Shown: one piece after another, positions 34,488 through 43,313 of the stretch
How the letters are laid out: every line of letters begins with the position of its first letter
Numbering within the stretch: the stretch's first letter is position 1
NCBI RefSeq assembly: GCF_023715585.1
Contig: NZ_JAMBOK010000001.1
Location: 1,922,001-1,986,000, forward strand
Direction of reading: 5' to 3'
DNA length: 64,000 bases
Source of the DNA: Sporosarcina luteola
GTDB taxonomy: Bacteria; Bacillota; Bacilli; Bacillales_A; Planococcaceae
Notes under the pieces: generated by a model
Seen by the model: only the letters and a program-made list of their open reading frames with translations
Database searches by the model: none
Told to the model about the DNA's origin: nothing
Position numbers and translations under genes: made by a program

Positions 34488-35129
34488 ATGATGAACACAT
34501 TATGGAATAGGATTAAATATACGGTGCAGGCTGACTTGCATTCGGCGCTCGATAAAAAGGAAGCGAAAAATCCGATTGCGATGTTGAATCAATACATCAA
34601 GGAAGCGGAGAAACAGACGGAATCGGTCGGCAAACTGTTGGAGCGCCAAGGGAAGTTGAAAGTTGAGCTTGAGAAGGAGTTTGCGGAAGCGGAAGCGATG
34701 CTCGAAAAGCGCCGCCGTCAATTCGAGCTCGCGCAGTCGACTGGCGAAGAGGATTTGGTCGCGTTCGCTCAGGATGAGATTTATGCTTACGAGACGCGTG
34801 CCAACGAGTTGGCGGCTAGCATTACGCAGTCAGCGCAAGAATTGATTGCGCTGGAACGGAAATTTGAGGAAATGAAGCATAAAGTGAAGGATATGAAAGT
34901 CCGCCAGCTCCAATTGATGGGCAAAGAGAATGTTACACGCGCCCATCGCCGCATGGATCAATTCATCTCCCCTGAAAACGGCGACAAGCAAGTTTCAAGT
35001 GTCGAGGAGATGAATGCGTATATCGAAAATCTCGGCGGCCAGATCAACCGCGAGTACGAAGTGTCATCCATGGAACGTCGATTGGAAATGCTTGAGAAAA
35101 ATGCCGCATCCAAGACGGAAATTGTGTAA
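34488..35129 (+). CDS. liaH: PspA/IM30 family protein LiaH
   Basis: 213 residues, nearly all coiled coil, with the family start TLWNRIKYTVQADLHSALDK and conserved NPIAMLNQYIKEAEKQ. Members form large rings on damaged membrane; in the lia system this is the main induced effector. It begins 10 bases after the liaI stop with AAGGAGGAAACT. ATG 34491 is an alternative start. Confidence 0.92.
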   Translation: MMNTLWNRIKYTVQADLHSALDKKEAKNPIAMLNQYIKEAEKQTESVGKLLERQGKLKVELEKEFAEAEAMLEKRRRQFELAQSTGEEDLVAFAQDEIYAYETRANELAASITQSAQELIALERKFEEMKHKVKDMKVRQLQLMGKENVTRAHRRMDQFISPENGDKQVSSVEEMNAYIENLGGQINREYEVSSMERRLEMLEKNAASKTEIV

Positions 35130-35160
35130 TATAGAAGTGCGTAGATATGACTTTTCGAGG

Positions 35161-35260
35161 TTTATGATCACTTGCCGGGATTTATGATCACTTGCCGGGA
35201 TTTATGATCACTTGCCGAGGTTTATGATCACTTGCAGGGATTTATGATCACCCGGCGGAA
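35161..35260. repeat. Array E: five 20-bp units TTTATGATCACTTGCCGGGA
   Basis: Units start at 35161, 35181, 35201, 35221 and 35241, exactly 20 bp apart, with one to five changes. It lies inside the lia operon between liaH and liaF. A 20-bp period breaks any reading frame, so this array cannot encode a repeat protein. Confidence 0.92.
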
Positions 35261-35267
35261 TATCAAT

Positions 35268-35292
35268 GGGAAGGTGTCCGCCTTCCCTTTTC
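35268..35292 (+). terminator. Weak terminator-like hairpin between liaH and liaF
   Basis: GGGAAGG and CCTTCCC around TGTCCG, followed by TTTTCC. Partial termination here would give abundant liaIH and less liaFSR mRNA, as is known for lia operons. Confidence 0.55.
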
Positions 35293-35320
35293 CATCTGAC
35301 ATCAAGAAGGGGGCATTAGA

Positions 35321-36022
35321 ATGAAAAAAATGGATACGAATAAGATGACATTTTGGATAGCAGCGTTTCTCTTGCTCGTTTTCATAGAATCCGCTTTCCT
35401 GGCGAATGGTAACATCATCTTCCTCCTTCTCGGTGCCGGATTAACGTATTTCGGGTTCAAGAGACGTTCGAAGTGGATGGCCTTTTTAGGGCTGTTCTTC
35501 ATTATTATGGCGTTATTGACATTGTGGAGCTTACGCCTATTGTTGCTCGCCATGTTCATTTATGTTTTATTCCACTTGTGGAGAGGGGTTCCGGCGGAGC
35601 AGATGATGCGTCCGTTGAAAGAGTTCCAAAAGGAGACGCCGAATGGGATTTGGAAAAACAAGTGGTTTTCCGTTCAGGCATCCCCCTTCTCTTCCTATGA
35701 ATGGGAAGACGTGCAGATCCAAGGCTTTTTCGGGGATATCCATGTTGACGTGACGGACACTGTGCTTCCGAAAGGGACGTCTTTCATTGCGATCCGGCAA
35801 GGGTTCGGGCGGATCAGGATTGACCTGCCATACGAAATCCCTGTGCGCATCCATTACAATACGTTGTTTGGCGAAGCACGGATCCTTGATATCAGTCCGA
35901 AGCGGATGATCAATGAGACGCTTCATTTTAAGGACGGCTACGACGCGGACATCGGGGACCGGGCAGAGCTGATCATCTCCCTTTCCACATGGATCGGAGA
36001 TATTGAGGTGGTGCGGAAATGA
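35321..36022 (+). CDS. liaF: LiaF, negative regulator of the LiaRS system
   Basis: 233 residues: four N-terminal membrane segments within residues 10-88 and a soluble C-terminal beta domain (GFFGDIHVDVTDTVLPKGTSF, FGRIRIDLPYEIPVRIHYN, SLSTWIGDIEVV) of the LiaF-like C-terminal family. It restrains the kinase LiaS in unstressed cells. Its stop overlaps the liaS start (ATGA). Confidence 0.92.
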   Translation: MKKMDTNKMTFWIAAFLLLVFIESAFLANGNIIFLLLGAGLTYFGFKRRSKWMAFLGLFFIIMALLTLWSLRLLLLAMFIYVLFHLWRGVPAEQMMRPLKEFQKETPNGIWKNKWFSVQASPFSSYEWEDVQIQGFFGDIHVDVTDTVLPKGTSFIAIRQGFGRIRIDLPYEIPVRIHYNTLFGEARILDISPKRMINETLHFKDGYDADIGDRAELIISLSTWIGDIEVVRK

Positions 36023-37065
36023 AGAACTTTTTTGGTCGCAGCCTCTTTTTATCGGTCATTTTCACGGGCGTTGCGGCATTGTATTTCTATACGCTCGTTG
36101 ATGTACCGTTGAATGAAAGCTGGTTGTTCTTTTATGAAATCCAATATGCGAATGTACCGTTAGGCGCCTGGATCATTTTCACTTGCATTACGCTCGGTTC
36201 AATTATTGCAGGCTGGATGGGCGGCATCGGCCGTTCCAAGGTGAGGGCGATTGAACAGCAGTTGAAAGGGTTAGTTCAAAATGAAGAGATTGTGAAAGTC
36301 ACAAAGTCGTTTTCTCCGAAGATTGATAGAACGCTTGAAGACGTGTCCAATATTTTGGCGACACAACGGAAAAGCTTGCAGCGGATCACCGATGAACGTG
36401 CGGAGGCGCAAGATAAATTGATACAGGAGCGGATTGTACAGGAGCGGCAACGTCTTGCACGCGAGCTGCATGATTCTGTTTCCCAGCAGCTGTTTGCCGC
36501 TTCGATGCTCATGTCTGCCATTAATGAGCAGGAACATGAACAGGCAATGCAAAAACCGCTATTGCAAGTGGAGCGGATGGTGCAGCAGGCGCAGCTAGAA
36601 ATGCGGGCTTTGCTCCTTCATTTACGGCCAGCGGCGTTGAATGATAAATCACTTGCAGAAGGTCTTGAGGAACTATTAGTCGAATTAAAAGAGAAGGTTT
36701 CGTTCGATATCCGTTATCGTTTGGAAGAGGTGTCTTTGTCTAAAGGAGCGGAGGACCATCTTTTCCGGATTGCACAGGAGACATTGTCAAACACGCTGCG
36801 GCATGCGCAGGCGACGGAGGTTGATGTCCTTTTTGTCGAACGTGACGGCCTCGCCATTTTCCGTGTGCAAGATAACGGGATTGGTTTCGAAGAGTCGGAC
36901 GGCAAAGGCGGTTCGTATGGATTGCAGAATGTTAAGGAACGGGCGATTGAAATCGGCGGAACATGCAAAATCGTGTCGGTCCCTTCTCAAGGAACAATTG
37001 TCGAAGTGAAATTGCCGACGAAAAAGGAGGATGAACCGGATGATTCGGATTCTATTAGCGGATGA
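36019..37065 (+). CDS. liaS: LiaS, NarL-type sensor histidine kinase
   Basis: 348 residues: two membrane segments (FLSVIFTGVAALYFYTLV and GAWIIFTCITLGSIIAGWM) with a very short extracellular loop, typical of intramembrane-sensing kinases; a HAMP-like coiled coil; HisKA_3 with His151 in RELHDSVSQQLFA; and an ATPase domain (QETLSNTLRHAQA, DNGIGFE, GSYGLQNVKERA). Overlaps liaR by 26 bases or more. Confidence 0.93.
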   Translation: MKNFFGRSLFLSVIFTGVAALYFYTLVDVPLNESWLFFYEIQYANVPLGAWIIFTCITLGSIIAGWMGGIGRSKVRAIEQQLKGLVQNEEIVKVTKSFSPKIDRTLEDVSNILATQRKSLQRITDERAEAQDKLIQERIVQERQRLARELHDSVSQQLFAASMLMSAINEQEHEQAMQKPLLQVERMVQQAQLEMRALLLHLRPAALNDKSLAEGLEELLVELKEKVSFDIRYRLEEVSLSKGAEDHLFRIAQETLSNTLRHAQATEVDVLFVERDGLAIFRVQDNGIGFEESDGKGGSYGLQNVKERAIEIGGTCKIVSVPSQGTIVEVKLPTKKEDEPDDSDSISG

Positions 37066-37672
37066 TCATGAAATGGTGCGGATCGGTGTGTCCGCTTATT
37101 TGCAGACACAACCCGATATGGAAGTCATCGACGAAGCGGTCAACGGGAAAGAAGCTGTTGAAAAGGCGCTTGCACTCCGCCCCGACATTATTTTGATGGA
37201 CATGGTCATGCCGGAAATGAACGGCGCAGAGGCGACTGCCGAGATTATCAAGCAATGGCCGGAAGCGAAAATTGTCATCGTCACCAGTTTCCTGGATGAC
37301 GACAAAGTGTACCCGGCACTGGAAGCCGGTGCCATCAGCTACATATTGAAAACTTCCAATGCCAAACGGATTGCGGAAGCCATACGTGACACGTTGAAGG
37401 GGCAAACCGTGCTGGAGCCGGAAGTAACGTCGAAAATGATGCAGAAAATGCGGTCCGGCAATGGGCATCGCCTTCATGACGATCTGACGGAGCGGGAGTT
37501 GGAGATTCTTCTTTTATTGGCAAAAGGGAAAACGAACCAGGAGATCGCCGATGACCTGTTCATTGCGTTGAAGACAGTGAAAACACATGTCAGCAATCTA
37601 CTATCGAAGCTCGAAGTGCAGGATCGGACGCAAGCCGTGATTTATGCATTTAAAAACGATCTTGTGGAATGA
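37040..37672 (+). CDS. liaR: LiaR, NarL-family response regulator
   Basis: 210 residues from ATG 37040, which is ten bases after AAGGAGG; the ATG at 37031 is too close to it. Receiver domain with phospho-Asp54 (ILMDMVMPEMNGAEA) and Lys in SYILKTSNAKRIAEA, then a LuxR-type helix-turn-helix (LTERELEILLLLAKGKTNQE, LFIALKTVKTHVSNLLSKL). It should activate the liaI promoter on envelope stress. Confidence 0.93.
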   Translation: MIRILLADDHEMVRIGVSAYLQTQPDMEVIDEAVNGKEAVEKALALRPDIILMDMVMPEMNGAEATAEIIKQWPEAKIVIVTSFLDDDKVYPALEAGAISYILKTSNAKRIAEAIRDTLKGQTVLEPEVTSKMMQKMRSGNGHRLHDDLTERELEILLLLAKGKTNQEIADDLFIALKTVKTHVSNLLSKLEVQDRTQAVIYAFKNDLVE

Positions 37673-37677
37673 AGAAT

Positions 37678-37714
37678 GGCCGCATGCCTGGCAACGGGCA
37701 TGCGGCTTTTTGAT
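37678..37714 (+). terminator. Terminator of the lia operon
   Basis: GCCGCATGC and GCATGCGGC stem around CTGGCAACGG, then TTTTTG. Confidence 0.9.
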
Positions 37715-37802
37715 GGGGGAACTTTTCGGACGGAGAAATGAGAACTTGCCCGGAAACGAGAATTCACGCTTAACTCCCCACCCTATTTTTATTCAAATAA
37801 AA

Positions 37803-37844
37803 AAACAGTCCCGCCACCGGATTTCCGATGGACGGGGCTGTTTT
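37803..37844 (-). terminator. Terminator of the mechanosensitive-channel-like gene
   Basis: ACAGCCCCG and CGGGACTGT with an inner ATCGGAAATCCGG hairpin, followed by TTTTTTTATT on the minus strand. Confidence 0.85.
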
Positions 37845-37851
37845 TCGTTTA

Positions 37852-39339
37852 TTAATTACCACGGTTCGGGTCAAATGGATAATCTTCACCCGGATTCGTC
37901 GTATTGTAGCCGTCTTTGTTTGTTTGGTTATACCTAGACGGATCATTTTCATCGAACGCTTCTGTCATATTCGAATCAGCTGGATCCGACAGTGGCAGTT
38001 CATCCGTTGGCAGGTTGCCTGTCCGCGGTTCATAATCACGACCGGTCGGATAACCGCCGCCATTGCCGACAGGAGGTACATGATCTTCCTGCGCTGTCTG
38101 ATCTACGGCCTGTTGAGCTTTATTCACGGATCGCTTCGCCTCCCGCTTCATTTCGCCCTTCTCCTGCTCCCACTTCTCTTTGGAAACATCCGCATTTTGC
38201 AAGCTGCTTTCCATTTTCGTCAAGTAGCGTGAAGCATGCTCACGTCCACCTAAACCGAATGCCAAGCCAAACGCCAATGCGACGCCCCCCAGGATTAGGA
38301 TGAATGCCGCGTTGATGATCGCTGGCGCAATGCCGAGCTGACTCAATGCCATGAAGAACGCAAACGCGAGAATCGCATATTTCGCTACGTAGCGCAATAC
38401 GTGAGGTGCGCCCGATGGAGTCGTCATGATGCTGCCGACAAATTTCTCGGCTAGGTTCGCAAGCCAGAAGCCAATTGCCAAAATGACGACAGCTGCGACC
38501 ACCATCGGCAAGTATACGAAAATGCCTGTCGCAAGCGTTACCATGAAGTTCAAGTTGAGAATCTGAAGCGCTTCAACGACGAACAACAAGATGATAACAA
38601 TTTGAACGATCGAGCCGATAATTTGGGAAAACGTTGGCATAGTTGCGCTCGAACGTACTCCAATCTTTCCGGATATCGAATTGATGCCGAGATTATCCAA
38701 TAAGGAAATGACAATTCCCCTTACCCATTTAGCCAAGTAGATGCCGACCAATACCAGGACGACCGCGACCGCAATTTTCGGCAGCATTGTCATAATGTCG
38801 TTCAGCATAGCAATAGCTGGTTGAGATATCCCTTCAAGATCCAATACTTCCAAGGCAGAAATCGTTACCGGCAGCATAATGAGGACAAAAACAATCGTAC
38901 CGATAATTCCTGAAATGCTTGTCCCTTTTGAAGAGGATTTCAACTTATGTGCGAACCGATCCACACCAACCGATTCAAGCAGCTTCGTAACAATTGTACG
39001 GACGATTTTCGCAACAACCCAACCAACAGCGAAAATTAGTGCAGCTCCGACAAGTTTCGGAATGAAGTTCATGAAGCTCTCCAACATTCCTTCAAACGGA
39101 CCGCTAATCCCGCTTAGGCCAAGCGCATGAAGGACAGCCGGCACGAATAGCAGCAAGACGACATAGAACGCAATGTTCGCAGCCGTTTCAACCCATTTCG
39201 ACTTGTCGATTTCATCGGGGGACCCCCCTGCTTTGGCAACGTACTTGTTGAGCTTCATCTTGCCGCCGACCGCCAAAATCACTTTTTTGACAATTAATGC
39301 AAGAACCCAAGCAAGAAGCAGGATGAGTGCCGCTTTCAA
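37852..39339 (-). CDS. Mechanosensitive-channel-like TM-helix repeat protein, main part of a split gene
   Basis: 495 residues with repeated blocks of the conserved TM-helix family (PKLVGAALIFAVGWVVAKIVRT, LPKIAVAVVLVLVGIYLAKWV, LPMVVAAVVILAIGFWLANLA) and a C-terminal membrane core (AFAFFMALSQLGIAPAIINA, GGVALAFGLAFGLGGREHASRY), then a hydrophilic tail with ELPLSDPADSN and two NxTNxxGYN-like repeats. Its apparent start is a TTG with no ribosome site and it joins in sequence with the upstream 107-residue fragment, so both are one gene interrupted at about 39340. Confidence 0.75.
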   Translation of the reverse strand: MKAALILLLAWVLALIVKKVILAVGGKMKLNKYVAKAGGSPDEIDKSKWVETAANIAFYVVLLLFVPAVLHALGLSGISGPFEGMLESFMNFIPKLVGAALIFAVGWVVAKIVRTIVTKLLESVGVDRFAHKLKSSSKGTSISGIIGTIVFVLIMLPVTISALEVLDLEGISQPAIAMLNDIMTMLPKIAVAVVLVLVGIYLAKWVRGIVISLLDNLGINSISGKIGVRSSATMPTFSQIIGSIVQIVIILLFVVEALQILNLNFMVTLATGIFVYLPMVVAAVVILAIGFWLANLAEKFVGSIMTTPSGAPHVLRYVAKYAILAFAFFMALSQLGIAPAIINAAFILILGGVALAFGLAFGLGGREHASRYLTKMESSLQNADVSKEKWEQEKGEMKREAKRSVNKAQQAVDQTAQEDHVPPVGNGGGYPTGRDYEPRTGNLPTDELPLSDPADSNMTEAFDENDPSRYNQTNKDGYNTTNPGEDYPFDPNRGN

Positions 39340-39659
39340 ATGCTTAGGACCGCTCCACCGATTCCAGAATACATCGTCATGAACGGCGTTGCGATCATTG
39401 ACGCATTCATGATGTTAAAGAAGAGAAGGAATGCTAATAGAAGGATTCCGAAGAAGAAGACTTTGCTGATGATTTTTTCCACATTCCATTTACCTTCTTT
39501 AACGTCTAGCCTTTCGTTGACTCTGGATTTCTTCAAACGTTTGTGCACTGCATTTTCCACTGCTTTTGCAATGAAAAAGCCGATTAGCAAGACGATCAAC
39601 CCGAGAATCAATTCGGGCAGCCAACTTAGCATATTGGCAAAATACATATCTCTAAACAT
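39336..39659 (-). pseudogene. N-terminal fragment of the same mechanosensitive-channel-like gene
   Basis: 107 residues from ATG 39659, placed by GGAGG six bases upstream. It contains one TM-helix repeat (WLPELILGLIVLLIGFFIAKA) and a second hydrophobic segment, then stops at AGC ATT TGA. Adding one T at that point (ATTTTG) would fuse it in frame to KAALILLLAWVLALIVKK of the downstream frame, a normal family sequence. So a one-base deletion in a T run, a sequencing error or a frameshift-expressed gene are the three explanations. Confidence 0.7.
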
Positions 39660-39748
39660 TCCGTGTCCTCCATTCATTTAGATAGTCTATTAGTGACTAT
39701 TCCTATAAACGCGGGGGACTAAACCTATTAATCTATTACGTCTTGTCT

Positions 39749-40063
39749 CTTTGGGCGCGGAAACACCCTCTTTGGGCGCGGGAGACACCTCTTTGAGCGC
39801 GGGAGCAGCGGCTTTGGGCGCGGGAGACACCTCTTTGGGCGCGGGAGCAGCGGCTTTGGGCGCGGAAACACCTTCTTTGGGCGCGGGAGCGGATTCTTTG
39901 GGCGCGGAAACACCTTCTTTGGGCGCGGGAGCAGCGGCTTTGGGCGCGGAAACACCTTCTTTGGGCGCGGAAGCACCTTCTTTGGGCGCGGAAGCACCTT
40001 CTTTGGGCGCGGAAGCAGCGACTTTGGGCGCGGGAGCCGCTTCTTTGAGCGCGGGCCCAATTC
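39749..40063. repeat. Array F: fifteen 21-bp units, CTTTGGGCGCGG type
   Basis: Units start at 39749 and follow every 21 bp to 40043 without a single indel. The first 12 bases (CTTTGGGCGCGG or CTTTGAGCGCGG) are constant, the last nine take few forms (GAGCAGCGG, AAACACCTT, GAGACACCT, AAGCACCTT). Several frames stay open (for example an APAPKE-type heptad on the minus strand), but the only upstream start lies within the RND gene's terminator. Confidence 0.92.
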
Positions 40064-40076
40064 CGTTCGCGATTCC

Positions 40077-40117
40077 AAAAAAAAACAGAAGAAGGGCAAG
40101 TTTCTGCTCCTTCTTCT
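40077..40117 (-). terminator. Terminator of the RND transporter gene
   Basis: AGAAGAAGG and CCTTCTTCT stem around AGCAGAAACTTG, followed by a run of nine T on the minus strand. Confidence 0.88.
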
Positions 40118-40127
40118 GCCTCACCTA

Positions 40128-43100
40128 TTAATCCTCTTCCAAGTCCAAACGGTTTTTCTTAAATAGTTTCGACAGGATTTCGTATACGATCGGCACGACG
40201 ATCAATGTCAACAATGTGGAGCTGACCAAACCGCCGATCACCGTGATGCCGAGACCTTTCGAAATCAATCCGCCGCCTGCTCCATTGCCGACCGCCAATG
40301 GAATGAGGGCACCGATTGTGGCGATTGCCGTCATCAGGATCGGGCGTAAACGTGTGGCGCCCGCTTCGAGTACTGCTTCGCGCATCTTCAAACCGGTACG
40401 TTCCATCCGGATGATTCGGTCTACGAGTACGATTGCGTTTGTAACAACGATACCGATCAACATCAACAGACCCATCATGACCGGAACGGAAATCGTTTCG
40501 CCTGCGATGAGCAAGCCGACGAACGAACCGATCACTGCAAATGGCAGCGAGAACAGAATCGCAAACGGCGCGACTCCTTCACGGAACGTCACAACGAGGA
40601 TGAAGTAGACAATTGCAATCGCCGCTAGCATTGCAATGCCGAGCTGCGTGAATGCTTCTTCCATATCAGCTGCAACGCCTGCCGTATCGAATTCGACACC
40701 TTTCGGGAGATCCAATTCGGCAATCGCCTTGTCGACTTCGGAAGTCGCTTTCGATATGTCCGCGTCTACGAGCTTACCGGAGACAGTGGCATAATATTGG
40801 CCTTTGCTTCGGGCCAGCGTATTGAAAGTCGACCCCTCTTCCACTTTCACTAACTCAGAAAGTTTCATCGTTGTCCCCATTGCTGTCGGAATTTCCTGTT
40901 CCAGCATTTCATCGATCGATTTCGGCTGTTCAGTTGCCTTCTGCTTCACGACAACTTCCAATTCATCTCGATCTTTCCCGACCGTCGTGACAACTTCCTG
41001 CGTTCTAGACGGGTTCAGCATCATGATGATCTGCCCAGTCGTCAATCCATTTTGCAGCAGTTCATCCTGCGTTGCTTTCAATGTGTACTGAACGTACGCA
41101 TCCTCAGCGCTTGAAGAGACATCCTCAATGCCTTTGTTGTCTCCCATTACTTTTTCAACCTGCTGGACAGCTTCCTTCAGGCTGCTTAAATTTTCACTGT
41201 AGAACGAGTAGCTGATTTCATTTGTGGACATTCCCATGGAACTGAAATTCTGACTTTTCCATTCTCCGGATTGGCCGATGTTGAATACAAAGTCTTCAAC
41301 TTCTGCTCGTGCTGCTTGGAAATCTTTCATGTCCGGGTCAAAGATGAGATACATAAGTGCGCCCTTCGAGCCTCCGCCCATCATTGCGGTCATCGGGTCG
41401 GCGCTGTCCATGATGGATAATTGGACAATGTCGATATCATCGCGTTTCAGCATTTCCTTTTCGACAACTTCAACGTTCGCCAACGTTTCATCCTCAAGCT
41501 CGCCCGTTGCAGGCGTGTACGTAATGTACATCACTTTTTCTTCATCGCTCCCTAAGAAACTGAAGCCGATTAGCGGCATAAGCCCTAGGCTACCCGCCAA
41601 TAGAACGACGGAGATGATCGACGTAATGACTTTATGATTCAGCGACCAACTTAAAACACCTTTGTACCAGTTCGCCATTTTGCCGGCTTCTTTATGCTGG
41701 CTTTCCTTCTTTTCACCATAAAGCTTTTTCCTGAACAGGAAATGGGACAATGCCGGCACGATCGTAATTGCGACGAGCAATGAAGCACCGAGTGCAAACG
41801 ACATCGTCAAAGCGAACGGCATGAACAGCTCTCCGACCATGCCGCCTACAAAGATAAGCGGTGCAAATACCGCCACTGTGACGAGTGTCGATGACATGAT
41901 CGGTTTGAACATCTCAATCGTCGCTTCGCGAATTAACGCACGTCCTGACAGCTTCTCAGTTTTCAAATGAAGACGCCGGTATATATTTTCCACGACGACG
42001 ATGGAGTCATCGATAACACGGCCGATGGCGACGGTAATCGCACCAAGCGTCATAATATTGAGTGTAATATCCATCCAATTCAGCAACAACAGCGCCATAA
42101 ATACTGAAACTGGGATTGAAATAATAGAGATAATTGTAGACTTGAAATCACGCAAGAAGAGCAGGATGATCAATATTGCAATCAAACCACCGAAAAGCGC
42201 CTTTTCAACCATTGTCGATACCGATTTTTCAATCGGTTCTCCTTGGTCAAGCGATACATCGACGACTAAGCCATCAAGTGCTTTTTCTTCATCTTTCATT
42301 AACTTCTTTACGTCATTAACGACATCGACCGTATTTGCACGCTGGCCTTTGACGATTTGAATTGCAATCGCATTTTCACCGTTCGTACGTGAAACGGACT
42401 GCACCTTGCCGACTTTTTCAATCGTTGCAATATCACCAAGTTTTACGAATGGCGATGGATTCGCCTCCGATGGCGTGACAGGGATGAGCATACCCTTCAG
42501 TTCATCGATCGTCATGAATTTGCCATCGACAGCGACAGCTTGCTCGCCTTCCTTAAACTCAAATAGGCCTAGTGAAACTTCCATATTGCTCGCTTGGATC
42601 ATTTGCTTTACGGAGTCTTCCGTCAAACCAAGCTGAGCCATTTTTCCCTCGTCGTACGTAAGCTCCACTTCTTCAATATGCTGCCCCGAAATCGTTGCAG
42701 AGGCAACGCCGTCGATCTTATCGATTTTCGGTAGCAAAATGTCTTCGACAGTGGATGTCAGTTCAACAATATCCTCCGTTGTACTGCTCACGCTTAGCGC
42801 AACGACAGGCATCATATTCATGCTGATGGCAGTGATGACCGGTTCCTGTGCGCCTTCCGGCAAGGATAGCGAATCCATCGCGGATGCCAATTCCCGCTTC
42901 GCTTCGTCCATATCGATGCCGTAATCATATTCAACTTGAATGCTGGACATATTGGAATAGGAATTGGAGTAGACGGATTTCACATGATCCAGGTTTTCTA
43001 CCGCCCTCTCGATAGGTACCGAGACTTCCTCCATAACCTGTTCCGGAGTTGCACCGGGATAGACACCCATCACCATTAAGTACGGAATCGAAATATCCGG

Positions 43101-43214
43101 CAGCGTCTCTGTTTTCATTTGCGTTGCCGAATAAACCCCCGACACTGTTATAATAATGGTGAGTAACCATACTGCTAATTTATTCTTAAGAACAAAATTG
43201 ACTAACCCTTTCAC
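40128..43214 (-). CDS. RND-family efflux transporter (SwrC/YerP-like)
   Basis: 1028 residues, the full length of an AcrB/SwrC-type permease with about 12 TM helices in two halves and two large extracellular loops. Family motifs include TETLPDISIPYLMVMGVYPGATPEQV-like N-terminus, GAITVAIGRVIDDSIVVVENI in TM4 and GIVVTNAIVLVDRI in the second half. It should export amphiphilic compounds using the proton gradient. The start is GTG 43214 after AAGGTGTAAGG. A TetR regulator is encoded divergently. Confidence 0.93.
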   Translation of the reverse strand: MKGLVNFVLKNKLAVWLLTIIITVSGVYSATQMKTETLPDISIPYLMVMGVYPGATPEQVMEEVSVPIERAVENLDHVKSVYSNSYSNMSSIQVEYDYGIDMDEAKRELASAMDSLSLPEGAQEPVITAISMNMMPVVALSVSSTTEDIVELTSTVEDILLPKIDKIDGVASATISGQHIEEVELTYDEGKMAQLGLTEDSVKQMIQASNMEVSLGLFEFKEGEQAVAVDGKFMTIDELKGMLIPVTPSEANPSPFVKLGDIATIEKVGKVQSVSRTNGENAIAIQIVKGQRANTVDVVNDVKKLMKDEEKALDGLVVDVSLDQGEPIEKSVSTMVEKALFGGLIAILIILLFLRDFKSTIISIISIPVSVFMALLLLNWMDITLNIMTLGAITVAIGRVIDDSIVVVENIYRRLHLKTEKLSGRALIREATIEMFKPIMSSTLVTVAVFAPLIFVGGMVGELFMPFALTMSFALGASLLVAITIVPALSHFLFRKKLYGEKKESQHKEAGKMANWYKGVLSWSLNHKVITSIISVVLLAGSLGLMPLIGFSFLGSDEEKVMYITYTPATGELEDETLANVEVVEKEMLKRDDIDIVQLSIMDSADPMTAMMGGGSKGALMYLIFDPDMKDFQAARAEVEDFVFNIGQSGEWKSQNFSSMGMSTNEISYSFYSENLSSLKEAVQQVEKVMGDNKGIEDVSSSAEDAYVQYTLKATQDELLQNGLTTGQIIMMLNPSRTQEVVTTVGKDRDELEVVVKQKATEQPKSIDEMLEQEIPTAMGTTMKLSELVKVEEGSTFNTLARSKGQYYATVSGKLVDADISKATSEVDKAIAELDLPKGVEFDTAGVAADMEEAFTQLGIAMLAAIAIVYFILVVTFREGVAPFAILFSLPFAVIGSFVGLLIAGETISVPVMMGLLMLIGIVVTNAIVLVDRIIRMERTGLKMREAVLEAGATRLRPILMTAIATIGALIPLAVGNGAGGGLISKGLGITVIGGLVSSTLLTLIVVPIVYEILSKLFKKNRLDLEED

Positions 43215-43257
43215 CCTTACACCTTCCCCTACATTGACAGTTTTGACTCATTTCTTC

Positions 43258-43286
43258 ATACTAATGACTACACGGTCAATTGTCAA
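43258..43286 (-). promoter_or_regulatory. Promoter of the RND transporter gene
   Basis: On the minus strand TTGACA and TAGTAT are separated by 17 bp. It lies in the divergent gap shared with the TetR gene, where repression would act. Confidence 0.65.
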
Positions 43287-43313
43287 GAAATAGCATAGGA
43301 GCGATTTGAACAT

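Noticed and set aside
39690-40124. 144-codon Lys/Pro/Ala-rich frame over array F
   Set aside because: Its start lies in the RND gene's terminator hairpin and it has no ribosome site; it is array F read through.
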